A stretch of 36,177 nucleotides of DNA from Bryobacterales bacterium (lineage in GTDB: Bacteria; Acidobacteriota; Terriglobia; Bryobacterales; Bryobacteraceae), in assembly GCA_025350625.1 (NCBI GenBank), contig JANXXL010000260.1, positions 1-36,177 on the forward strand, in the 5' to 3' direction. A program made the position numbers and the translations under genes. The notes under the pieces are model-generated. The model was not told the origin of the DNA. It did not search any database and saw only the letters and a program-made list of their open reading frames with translations. Below are positions 17,872-25,689 of the stretch, piece by piece (the first letter of the stretch is position 1; every line of letters starts with the position of its first letter).

Positions 17872-17877
17872 ATTATA
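17872..17877 (-). promoter_or_regulatory. Perfect -10 box TATAAT upstream of the DUF2934 gene
   Basis: Read on the minus strand the bases are TATAAT, giving a leader of about 55 nt before the DUF2934 ATG. No -35 hexamer is evident. The same AT-rich patch reads TATTAT on the plus strand at 17871-17876, about 30 bp from the start of the divergent gamma-glutamyltransferase gene, so it may serve both directions. Confidence 0.4.
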
Positions 17878-17906
17878 TCTCAAGTTTAAGTTTGGATTCT
17901 TCCTGA

Positions 17907-19610
17907 GTGATAAACTACTTCCGCATGACTACCCTCGTCCGGTTTGTCGCTGTATTGGTCTTTCTCGCGACGCCGTTTCTGTCGACGCCATTGTTGAGCC
18001 AGGGCCGCAACTACGGCCGTTCCCAAGTGATTACTCAGCAGGGAATCGCCGCTACCAGCCAGACCTTGGCTTCGCAGGCCGCGGTGCAGATTCTAGCGCA
18101 CGGCGGATCTGCCGTCGACGCTGCCATCGCAGCCAATGCCGTGCTCGCCGTGGTCGAACCGATGAAGAATGGCTTGGGTGGAGACTTGTTTGCCCTCTAC
18201 TGGGATGCCAAATCCGGAAAATTGCAGGGCTTGAACGCCTCCGGACCGGCGCCGCGCGGCTTGTCGCCGGAATTGCTGGCGAAGCAAGGCATCCAATCGA
18301 TGCCGCAGCAGGGCATTCATAGTTTCACGGTCCCGGGCGCGGTCGATGGCTGGTGGAAAATTCACCAGCGCTACGGGAAACTCCCCTGGAAGGATCTTTT
18401 TCAGTCCGCCATCGCTTACGCCGAAAATGGCTTTCCGGTCTCGGAGGCGATTCAAGAATCCTGGGCCGATCCCGTGAATCATCCGCGCATCAAGTCCAAT
18501 CCGGAATCGATGCGCGTGTTTCTTCCCGGCGGCAAGGCGCCGATCGAGGGCGATTTATTTCGCAATCCCGGCATGGCGCGCGCCCTGCACCTGGTAGCGG
18601 AGAAGGGACCCGACGCAATGTACAAAGGCGAAATCGGTGCCGCCATTCTGAAAACGTCCCACAGCCTGGGCGGGACCATGACTGCCGAAGACCTCGCCTC
18701 ATTTTCGGCCGAGTGGGTGCAGCCCATCTCGATCGACTACCGCGGCTGGCGGGTGTACGAAATGCCGCCCAACGGCCAGGGGATGGCCGCTCTCGAAATG
18801 CTGAACCTCATGGAAACCGTCCCGCCCACTCCGCTCGGCGCGTTTAGCGCCGTCGAAATGCACAAGCGCATCGAGTCGATGAAACTGGCTTATGCCGACG
18901 TCCATCGCTATGACGCGGACCCACACACCTACGACGTACCCGTCTCCCAGTTGCTGTCAAAAGAGTACGCCCGCACGCGGGCTGCGCTGATTAATCCGAA
19001 AAAGGCAAAGTGCGACGTACCGGCAGGACAGCCCATCGGCAGCGATACCACGTATCTCACCGTTGTCGATAAAGACGGCAATATAGTCAGTTGGATTCAG
19101 AGCATCTACTCAGAGTTCGGTTCCGGAGTCACCGTCGAAGGCATGGGTTTCCTGCTGCAAAACCGCGGCGCTGGATTCACGCTCGAACCGAAACATCCCA
19201 ACGTACTAGTGGGCGGCAAGCGACCGTTCCACACCATCATCCCCGCATTCATGGAGCGCGGCGACGTGCACATCGGCTTCGGCATCATGGGTGGCGCGAA
19301 TCAGCCGCTCGCGCACGCCCAGTTCGTTTCGAATCTGGTCGACTACGGCATGAACCTGCAGGCCGCGTTGGAGGCCCCCCGCTTCACGAAGCGCACCTCC
19401 ACCGGATGCGATGTCTCTATTGAAGTCCGTGTCCCGGCGGCCACCCTGCAGCAACTCTCCGAGCGCGGCCACCAGATCGCCATCCGCCGCGAATACACCC
19501 AGGAAATGGGACGCGGCCAAGCCATCCTGCACAACTCCAAGACCGGCACCAACTATGCTGCATCCGACCCGCGCGCCGACGGAGCCGCCATGCCGGAGCC
19601 GATCCGCTAA
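17907..19610 (+). CDS. Gamma-glutamyltransferase-family Ntn hydrolase, exported
   Basis: The GGT family are periplasmic Ntn hydrolases that self-cleave before a Thr and transfer or hydrolyse gamma-glutamyl or related acyl groups. The 567 residues begin with a signal peptide (about 7-32, core VRFVAVLVFLATPFL). The region GLGGDLFALYW and the nucleophile motif SDTTYLTVVDKDGNIVSW (Thr381) are clear; later comes FGIMGGANQPLAHAQ. Where classical GGT has an Arg-containing DFREMAP segment that binds the glutamate carboxylate, this protein has LNASGPAP, so it may prefer other acyl groups. The start could be GTG 17907 or ATG 17925; both are before the signal peptide and neither has a good Shine-Dalgarno. 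Confidence 0.9.
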   Translation: MINYFRMTTLVRFVAVLVFLATPFLSTPLLSQGRNYGRSQVITQQGIAATSQTLASQAAVQILAHGGSAVDAAIAANAVLAVVEPMKNGLGGDLFALYWDAKSGKLQGLNASGPAPRGLSPELLAKQGIQSMPQQGIHSFTVPGAVDGWWKIHQRYGKLPWKDLFQSAIAYAENGFPVSEAIQESWADPVNHPRIKSNPESMRVFLPGGKAPIEGDLFRNPGMARALHLVAEKGPDAMYKGEIGAAILKTSHSLGGTMTAEDLASFSAEWVQPISIDYRGWRVYEMPPNGQGMAALEMLNLMETVPPTPLGAFSAVEMHKRIESMKLAYADVHRYDADPHTYDVPVSQLLSKEYARTRAALINPKKAKCDVPAGQPIGSDTTYLTVVDKDGNIVSWIQSIYSEFGSGVTVEGMGFLLQNRGAGFTLEPKHPNVLVGGKRPFHTIIPAFMERGDVHIGFGIMGGANQPLAHAQFVSNLVDYGMNLQAALEAPRFTKRTSTGCDVSIEVRVPAATLQQLSERGHQIAIRREYTQEMGRGQAILHNSKTGTNYAASDPRADGAAMPEPIR

Positions 19611-19613
19611 GGG

Positions 19614-20297
19614 TTACCCGATCTTGATAGTCAATATCCCGAGCTTGGCGATGCTACCAACCAAAGTATCGCCGGACACGACCGCGCTAACGCCCTCCGG
19701 CGTCCCCGTGTAGATCAAGTCGCCCGGCGCGAGGGTCACCTGCTGTGAGAGCTGGCTGATGATGTGAGGCACATCCCACATCATCAGGTTCAAATCCGAG
19801 TGCTGACGCACTTGCCCGTTCACCGTGACCTGGATCTCGCCTTCCTTCAAATGTCCCACCTTGGCTACCGGATAGACCGGCCCGCAAGGGCTGGAATTAT
19901 CGAAAGATTTGCCGATTTCCCAGGGGTGCCCCTTCTTGGCGGCGGCCTGTTGCAGATCGCGGCGCGTCATGTCAAAACCCACCGCGTACCCATACACGTG
20001 ATCGAGCGCCGACTCCGCAGCAATGTTCGCTCCGCCTTTCCCGATTGCCGCCACTAATTCCACCTCATGGTGATAATTCGCCGTCAGCGGAGGGTACTCA
20101 ATAGCGGCGCCGTCCTCTACGATCATGCTGTTGGCCTTCGCGAAGAAGAAAGGCGGCGCTTTTTCGTCATTTCCGAACTCCCGCACGTGCGCCAGGTAGT
20201 TGCGCCCCACACAATAAATGCGGCGAACCGGAAAGCGGGCGCTGGTTCCTACTACTGCTACAGAAGGCTGCGGAGCAGCGGGAACGACGTAGTCCAT
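19614..20297 (-). CDS. Fumarylacetoacetate hydrolase family protein (fumarylpyruvate hydrolase-like)
   Basis: FAH-fold enzymes cleave or decarboxylate 2-oxo acids with a divalent metal. The 227 residues begin with the substrate-loop pattern FPVRRIYCVGRNYLAHVREFG and PPFFFAKANSMIV. The metal-binding HHEVELV (Glu78, Glu80) and GFDMTRRDLQ follow, and the C-terminus has LAPGDLIYTGTPEGV. This pattern is closest to the fumarylpyruvate hydrolase subgroup; no gentisate-pathway genes are nearby, so the true substrate is open. The stop is 3 bp from that of the convergent gamma-glutamyltransferase gene. On the minus strand TGTAAT lies 15 bp upstream of the ATG, so its leader would be short. Confidence 0.9.
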   Translation of the reverse strand: MDYVVPAAPQPSVAVVGTSARFPVRRIYCVGRNYLAHVREFGNDEKAPPFFFAKANSMIVEDGAAIEYPPLTANYHHEVELVAAIGKGGANIAAESALDHVYGYAVGFDMTRRDLQQAAAKKGHPWEIGKSFDNSSPCGPVYPVAKVGHLKEGEIQVTVNGQVRQHSDLNLMMWDVPHIISQLSQQVTLAPGDLIYTGTPEGVSAVVSGDTLVGSIAKLGILTIKIG

Positions 20298-20346
20298 AAC
20301 TTCAAAAGTACCATTACAATAAACCTTATTTCGGGACTGCCGGGAG

Positions 20347-20375
20347 TTGACGTTCGCTCCCGCCGCCTATACACT
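20347..20375 (+). promoter_or_regulatory. Sigma-70-type promoter of the PilZ gene
   Basis: TTGACG (20347-20352) is followed after 17 bp by TACACT (20370-20375), or after 15 bp by TATACA (20368-20373). Transcription would start near 20380-20382, only 7-9 nt before the PilZ ATG at 20389. That leaves no space for a Shine-Dalgarno sequence. Confidence 0.55.
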
Positions 20376-20388
20376 CGGTATCACTGTG

Positions 20389-20688
20389 ATGGAACAACGG
20401 AAGAATCAGCGCTTTGACTTGCGCCTCCCACTGGAGATTATCGTGGGCGCGGCCAAAACCAAAGCCAAAGGCGAGACCAGGAATGTTAGTTCCTGCGGAG
20501 TGCTGTTCATGACAAAGACGGCGGTTGCGATCGGCACATCGATCGAGTACTTGATCACCCTGCCCAAGGCGCCCGGAACGCGCGCCGAAGTGCGCTTGCG
20601 TTGCGTCGGCAAAGTGGTTCGCAGTGAAGAGCAATCGCGCTTCGCAGCCACCATGGAGCGTTACGAATTCCTCCGCCAGCTCAATTGA
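20389..20688 (+). CDS. PilZ-domain c-di-GMP-binding protein
   Basis: A single-domain PilZ protein of 99 residues. The two ligand motifs are present: RKNQR (RxxxR, Arg4 and Arg8) and NVSSCG (NxSxxG, Asn32-Gly37). The domain would bind cyclic di-GMP and alter a partner, commonly in motility, exopolysaccharide or adhesion control. The ATG at 20389 starts MEQRKNQRFDLRLPLEI, just before the first motif. Upstream in-frame codons overlap the promoter, so a longer form is unlikely. No Shine-Dalgarno is present, in line with a near-leaderless message. No partner gene is adjacent. Confidence 0.9.
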   Translation: MEQRKNQRFDLRLPLEIIVGAAKTKAKGETRNVSSCGVLFMTKTAVAIGTSIEYLITLPKAPGTRAEVRLRCVGKVVRSEEQSRFAATMERYEFLRQLN

Positions 20689-20732
20689 ACCGGGCAGCCT
20701 TCACCGCTCCGTGCAATGTCTACCGGGAGTAG

Positions 20733-20738
20733 TATACT
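20733..20738 (+). promoter_or_regulatory. Candidate -10 box of the Cys/His-rich peptide gene
   Basis: TATACT ends 7 bp before the GTG at 20746. A start site would fall at or next to the GTG, implying a leaderless transcript. No strong -35 is seen at 17 bp. Confidence 0.35.
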
Positions 20739-20745
20739 CGGACAC

Positions 20746-21153
20746 GTGAGCGGGCATCGACAAGCCGTAAGCTGCCTGAGCCGGGCAATCAGCCTGGCGC
20801 TGATCCTGCTATTTGGCCCAGCCCCGGCGATCTCCCTGCTCGCGCCACCCAAGGCGCCCCAGTGTCAACTGGCGTGTTGCAAGCGCGTAGCGAGCGGGCA
20901 GTCCTGCGCTCTCCATCACTCGCCTGCCCCCGATTCCTCCGCGCTCGGTTTGCACACGGGTGGCACATGTCCCGCTGGATGTTCGTATGTCCCTGGCGAA
21001 CCCACCGCATCTGTGATGGAACATCGCATAGCGGCGATCCCGTTTGCCCTTCCAAGCGTTCCGTCGAGCCACGTTTCCTTCGCCCGCCAGTGGGGCGTTT
21101 ACCGGGTCATCGATTCCTTCCTCTATCAACGCCCTCCCCCCGCCTTGTCGTAG
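20746..21153 (+). CDS. Small exported Cys/His-rich protein, unknown function
   Basis: I do not recognise a family. From GTG 20746 it has 135 residues; an ATG at 20716 would add ten but lies upstream of the TATACT box. An N-terminal signal peptide (VSCLSRAISLALILLFGPAPAIS) is followed by cysteine/histidine clusters CQLACCKR, SCALHH and CPAGCSY, then a low-complexity tail. Seven cysteines beyond the signal peptide suggest metal binding or disulfides in the periplasm. It lies 66 bp upstream of, and in line with, a TonB-dependent receptor, which hints that the pair handle a metal or metal complex; that link is inference. Confidence 0.6.
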   Translation: MSGHRQAVSCLSRAISLALILLFGPAPAISLLAPPKAPQCQLACCKRVASGQSCALHHSPAPDSSALGLHTGGTCPAGCSYVPGEPTASVMEHRIAAIPFALPSVPSSHVSFARQWGVYRVIDSFLYQRPPPALS

Positions 21154-21219
21154 ACACCTTGACAAAAGTGTTCGCGTGCACGCCGAGCCGCAGACCAGCG
21201 TAAGGCAGGGAGTTTTTCC

Positions 21220-23439
21220 ATGATACGGATTTGGTTATTTGGGTATGTTTGTTTTTTAGTATTTCCCGCGGCCGTTTGCGCCGCGGTATTTGGCTCCGTG
21301 AGGGGAGTGGTGCACGATCCCGATCATCGTCCCGTGAAGGAGGCGCGCATTTCAGTGAAGTCCAGCAGTTCGGACTATTCGCAATCCACGTCGACCAACG
21401 CAGATGGAGAATTCGAAGCGGCTTCCATTCCTGTCGGAGCGTATCAAGTGACCGTGACGCGCGACGGATTTAACCCCGCGGTGCAGAACATTGTAGTCGG
21501 CTCCGGCAGCGCCCCCATCCTTCACTTTCAGTTAACCGTGGGCGTAGTAAAGGAGTCAGTGACAGTAGCGGAATCGGCGCTGAGCGTGAATGCGGAGCAG
21601 ATGACGCCCGCAACCATGATCAGCCGGAGCCAAATCGCCTCCACCCCCGGCGCCAGTTTAAGCAACAGCCTCACCGCGATTACCGATTACGTTCCGGGCG
21701 TTTGGATCGCGCACGATCAGCTCCACGTGCGCGGCGGACATCAGGTCACCTGGGCCATAGACGGGATTCCGATCCCCAATACCAACATCGCGAGCAACGT
21801 CGGTCCGCAAATCGATCCCAAGGACATCGATTATTTAGAGGCCCAGCGCGGCGGCTATTCCCCCGCCTATGGCGACCGCACCTACGGCGTGTTCAACGCG
21901 ATCCCCCGCACCGGCTTCGAGCGCAATCACGAAGGCGAGTTGTTCACGACCTTCGGCACGTTTCACCAAACCAACGATCAAGTAAATTTCGGAAGCCACA
22001 CCGAAAAGTTCGCGTATTACGCAAGCCTGAATGGGAACCGAAGCGACTCCGGTCTGTCGACGCCCGGTCCCCAGGTCCTGCACGATCGCGTTTGGGGCCT
22101 GGGGGGAATGGCCACGCTGATTTATAATCGCAATCCCAACGACCAATTCCGCTGGATAACCTTACTACGGCGCGACGACTATCAAATTCCGAATGATCCC
22201 GATGCCCAGGCGTCGGGCACACGCGATCAGGAAAACGAGCGCGACGCGTTGTCCAGCTTTTCTTGGGTGCACACCATACGCCCTGGACTGGTCCTCACGA
22301 CGTCGCCGTTTTATCATTTCAATCGCGCCAACTACGAAGGCGCTCCCACTGACACACCCCTCAGCACCACGCAGCATCGCGCATCCAGCTATGGCGGCGC
22401 GCAGGTGGGGCTGAGTCAGCTTACCCAAAAACATAACGCGAGCATCGGAGTCTACGGATTCAGCCAGCGCGATAACGAGTCAATCAACCTGATCGCCAAC
22501 GACGGTTCGAGAATGGCATTCACGGATCAGAGGAACACCACCGGACACTTAGAGGCGCTCTATCTCGAGGATCAATACAAAGCGCTCCCCTGGCTCACGT
22601 TGACCGCCGGCGCCAGGCTTACGCACTTCGGGGGCGCGCTCTCCGAGAACGCCGCCAGCCCCCGGCTAGGCGGGACCATCCGCATCCCGCATTTGAATTG
22701 GGTGCTGCGTGGGTTTTGGGGCAAGTACTACCAGGCGCCGCCGCTTTCAACGGTCACGGGGCCGGTGCTCGACTTCGCGGTAACCCAGGGGCTCGGGTTT
22801 ATTCCACTCCACGGGGAACGCGACCAGGAGCACCAGTTTGGCGTCACCATTCCGGTGCGCGGCTGGGCCCTCGAACTGAACAATTACCATCAGCGCGCTC
22901 GAAACTATTTCGATCACAACGCCATCGGAAACTCCAACCTGTTTTTCCCGCTGACCATCGCCCGAGCGCGCCTGTACGGCTGGGAAGCGACCGTCCGTTC
23001 CCCACGTCTGCTGCGCCGCGGAGAGGTCTATTTCAGCTATGCGTACGCGCACGCCCAAGGCAGCGGCCCGGTGAGCGGCGGGTTGACCGATTTTGCTCCT
23101 CCGGCGACCGGCTATTTTCAACTGGATCACGATCAACGCCAGACCCTCCACGTAGGATTCAATTTCGACTTGCCGCGCGGCCTGACAGGCGGTGGAAATC
23201 TATACTACGGCTCCGGCTTCACAGACGGTTCGAGCGACATCCCGGCACACTTACCCGGCCACACCACTTTCGATTTGACAGTCGGCAAGACGGTATCGGA
23301 AAAGTTGACGATCTCGCTGACCGCGCTTAATCTAACCAACCGGCGGTTTCTGCTGGACAATAGCACCACCTTCGGCGGGACTCACTACGCCGACCCGCGG
23401 CAGATCTACCTCCAGCTCAAATACCGGTTTCATTATTAA
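21220..23439 (+). CDS. TonB-dependent outer-membrane receptor with carboxypeptidase-regulatory-like N-domain
   Basis: An outer-membrane active-transport receptor of 739 residues. Residues 1-21 form a signal peptide. About 24-107 is a beta-sandwich domain (GSVRGVVHDPDHRPVKEARI ... ADGEFEAASIPVGAYQVTV). About 125-245 is the plug (SLTAITDYVPGVWIAHDQLH, VTWAIDGIPIPNT). The rest is a 22-strand-type barrel ending in YLQLKYRFHY, with the terminal aromatic needed for barrel insertion. It is shorter than the roughly 1100-residue Oar-like receptors common in acidobacteria. GGGAG at 21208-21212 supports the ATG. An unusual number of His residues lies in the barrel (for example FDHNAIG, HLPGHTTF). The ligand is unknown. 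The epimerase-like gene follows after 3 bp. Confidence 0.92.
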   Translation: MIRIWLFGYVCFLVFPAAVCAAVFGSVRGVVHDPDHRPVKEARISVKSSSSDYSQSTSTNADGEFEAASIPVGAYQVTVTRDGFNPAVQNIVVGSGSAPILHFQLTVGVVKESVTVAESALSVNAEQMTPATMISRSQIASTPGASLSNSLTAITDYVPGVWIAHDQLHVRGGHQVTWAIDGIPIPNTNIASNVGPQIDPKDIDYLEAQRGGYSPAYGDRTYGVFNAIPRTGFERNHEGELFTTFGTFHQTNDQVNFGSHTEKFAYYASLNGNRSDSGLSTPGPQVLHDRVWGLGGMATLIYNRNPNDQFRWITLLRRDDYQIPNDPDAQASGTRDQENERDALSSFSWVHTIRPGLVLTTSPFYHFNRANYEGAPTDTPLSTTQHRASSYGGAQVGLSQLTQKHNASIGVYGFSQRDNESINLIANDGSRMAFTDQRNTTGHLEALYLEDQYKALPWLTLTAGARLTHFGGALSENAASPRLGGTIRIPHLNWVLRGFWGKYYQAPPLSTVTGPVLDFAVTQGLGFIPLHGERDQEHQFGVTIPVRGWALELNNYHQRARNYFDHNAIGNSNLFFPLTIARARLYGWEATVRSPRLLRRGEVYFSYAYAHAQGSGPVSGGLTDFAPPATGYFQLDHDQRQTLHVGFNFDLPRGLTGGGNLYYGSGFTDGSSDIPAHLPGHTTFDLTVGKTVSEKLTISLTALNLTNRRFLLDNSTTFGGTHYADPRQIYLQLKYRFHY

Positions 23440-23442
23440 CAA

Positions 23443-24405
23443 GTGTCCGAAAAGAAAATCACATTAATCGGTGCGGCAGGTGTGATCGGCCAAAGCATCG
23501 GCGCTGCCATGCATCGCGAAGGGCGGGAATATCGTGTAGTCGGACGCACCCGCGCCAGCCTCGAAGCTACTTTCGGTGCTGACCAACTGGCAGAAATCGT
23601 GACTTGGAATCCCGATGACGCCGAATCAGCCAAGGCAGCCGTGCGCGGCTCCGCTACTGTGATCTATCTGGTGGGCGTCCCCTACAACCATTTCGAGCTT
23701 CACCCGCTACTGATGCGAAAAGCTGTGGACGCCGCAGTGAGCGAGGGTGTCGAGAATCTCCTGCTGATCGGAACGGTGTATCCATACGGGATGCCGCAGA
23801 CGACCCCCGTGACCGAAGAGCATCCTCGAGAACCCAATACCTTCAAAGGCCGCATGCGGAAAGAGCAGGAGGATGTGCTGCTCGAAGCGGATGCCAAAGC
23901 GCGAATTCGCGGTGCCATCCTGCGATTGCCCGATTTCTATGGCCCCAACGTAAAGACCAGTTATCTGTACAGTCTCTTCGAAGCTGCTGCCAGCGGCGGC
24001 GCCGCCAATATGCTGGGGCCTATCGACACTCCCCACGAATTTGTTTTTGTTCCCGACGTAGGACCGGTGGTGGTGGATTTGATCGCCCATCCGGGCGCGT
24101 GGGGACGCTGGTGGAACCTGGCAGGTGCCGGTGTGGCCCCCCAACGGGAACTAGCCGAGCGCGTGTTTGCCATGGCAGGCGCCAAGCCGCGCCTCCGCGT
24201 GGCTGGCAAGAACATGTTGCGTATCTTGGGACTGTTTAATCCGCTTATGCGCGAATTGATCGAAATGCACTATTTGCTCACCAACCCGGTGCTCATGGAT
24301 GATTCGGCATTGCGAAATCTCCTGGGCGCAATTCGCAAGACACCCTACGAAGATGGTCTGCGCATCGGCCTCAACGACAGCCAGCGTCGGCGCGCTTTGC
24401 CATAA
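23443..24405 (+). CDS. NAD-dependent epimerase/dehydratase-family (extended SDR) protein
   Basis: A Rossmann-fold protein of 320 residues, starting KKITLIGAAGVIGQSIG, which matches the GxxGxxG dinucleotide motif. VIYLVGVPYNHF and LLLIGTVYPYGMP correspond to the strands that carry the catalytic Ser/Thr in extended SDRs. The YxxxK pair is not clear: after the TVYPYG segment comes FKGRMRKEQED, so this may be an atypical SDR with altered chemistry. The substrate is probably a nucleotide-sugar or related compound; that is family-level inference. The start is GTG 3 bp after the receptor stop, without a Shine-Dalgarno, so it likely depends on coupled translation. Confidence 0.82.
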   Translation: MSEKKITLIGAAGVIGQSIGAAMHREGREYRVVGRTRASLEATFGADQLAEIVTWNPDDAESAKAAVRGSATVIYLVGVPYNHFELHPLLMRKAVDAAVSEGVENLLLIGTVYPYGMPQTTPVTEEHPREPNTFKGRMRKEQEDVLLEADAKARIRGAILRLPDFYGPNVKTSYLYSLFEAAASGGAANMLGPIDTPHEFVFVPDVGPVVVDLIAHPGAWGRWWNLAGAGVAPQRELAERVFAMAGAKPRLRVAGKNMLRILGLFNPLMRELIEMHYLLTNPVLMDDSALRNLLGAIRKTPYEDGLRIGLNDSQRRRALP

Positions 24406-24415
24406 TAAGGGGCAC

Positions 24416-25669
24416 ATGGAAGCTCCGGAATCGTTTCTGCTGCGGGCGGCGCGGTGGCTCGCCTTCGCGTCCTCCGTGGCGATTGTAGTCGGCATCGCGC
24501 CTTCTCAGATACTCCTCGGCATGTCGCTCGCGGCGTTACTGTTATCCGGAGAAAAGTTGCGATTACCACCCATCAAGCTCCCCCTCGGACTGTTTCTTCT
24601 GGGAACCTTAATCGCCATTGCGTTCTCGGGCAATCCCGTGGCAGGCCTCCCGCAAGTCAAAAAAATCTACGTGTTCCTCCAACTGCTGGTAGTGTTCTCG
24701 CTCTTGCGCGATATGGCGCTCGTCCGCTGGCTGTTTTTGAGCTGGGCAGTGTTCGGCAGCGTGAGCGCAAGCCTCGGTATCGTACAGTTTGCCCGCAAAG
24801 TGCAGCAGGCGCACGCGGCGGGCAGCGACATCTACAGCTTCTACGTGGGCGAGCGCATCACCGGTTTCATGAGCCACTGGTACACCTTCTCGGCCGAAGA
24901 AATGTACGTGCTGATCATGCTGGCTGCGTTTTTATTCTTCGCTCCCGAGGCGCGGAAACGAATGTGGCTGTGGCTATTCGTCGCGCTCGCCAGCTCGCTC
25001 GGGCTGCTTTTGGCCGAAACCCGCGGAGTCTGGATCGCAACCGCCGCCGGCGGACTATACCTGCTGTGGTTCTGCCGCCGGTGGCTGGTAATCCTGCTAC
25101 CCGTCGTGCTGGTTGCGGGAGTGTTGCTCTCGCCCAACGTGATCCGCCAGCGCTTCACTTCTATCCTGCAGCCCACCAGTCTCGATTCAAACGATTTCCG
25201 CAAGGTAACCTGGCGCACGGGTCTCCGTATGATCGAACGGCATCCGTGGCTGGGCCTGGGTCCCGAAATGCCCCGGATTCATTTTGACGAGTACGTTCCC
25301 GCCGATATTCCACGACCCTTGCCGGTAGGCTCCTACATTCATCTGCATAACATTTATCTGCACTACGCCGCCGAGCGCGGCATTCCGACGTTGCTCGCTT
25401 TTCTATGGCTGATGGCTCGCATCCTATGGGACTTCGGGCGAGGACTTCGCACGCTGCCGCCGGGCCGCGATGACCGCCGCTTCCTGTTACAAGGCGGAAT
25501 CGCCGTCGTGATCGCGACCTTGGTAGACGGAGTGGCAAACATGAACCTGGGCGACAGCGAAGTGCTGACCATGTTTCTGGTCGTCGTCGCCTGCGGATAC
25601 CTGGCGCTCGAAAAGGAACCGGCGCCGCGAATCCTGGATAGCAGACAGGAACTACGCGCGGCCGCTTGA
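24416..25669 (+). CDS. O-antigen ligase/polymerase-family (Wzy_C) membrane protein
   Basis: A 417-residue polytopic membrane protein with about ten to twelve hydrophobic segments. A large periplasmic loop sits near residues 245-320 and carries DFRKVTWRTGLRMIERHPWLG, then GLGPEMPRIH and HLHNIYLHYAAERGIPTLLAF. That loop, with the R...W...I...P..G.G and HN.YL..AAE.G pattern, is typical of WaaL/Wzy-type ligases that attach or polymerise surface glycans. AAGG at 24407-24410 precedes the ATG at 24416. It is 10 bp downstream of the epimerase-like gene and may share its operon; surface-sugar assembly would fit both. The exact acceptor (lipid A or protein) cannot be told. Confidence 0.85.
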   Translation: MEAPESFLLRAARWLAFASSVAIVVGIAPSQILLGMSLAALLLSGEKLRLPPIKLPLGLFLLGTLIAIAFSGNPVAGLPQVKKIYVFLQLLVVFSLLRDMALVRWLFLSWAVFGSVSASLGIVQFARKVQQAHAAGSDIYSFYVGERITGFMSHWYTFSAEEMYVLIMLAAFLFFAPEARKRMWLWLFVALASSLGLLLAETRGVWIATAAGGLYLLWFCRRWLVILLPVVLVAGVLLSPNVIRQRFTSILQPTSLDSNDFRKVTWRTGLRMIERHPWLGLGPEMPRIHFDEYVPADIPRPLPVGSYIHLHNIYLHYAAERGIPTLLAFLWLMARILWDFGRGLRTLPPGRDDRRFLLQGGIAVVIATLVDGVANMNLGDSEVLTMFLVVVACGYLALEKEPAPRILDSRQELRAAA

Positions 25670-25689
25670 GCGCGCAGCGAGCGTCTGCG

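Noticed and set aside
21159-21164. TTGACA as a -35 box before the TonB receptor
   Set aside because: No -10-like hexamer occurs 15-19 bp downstream; the region there is GC-rich.
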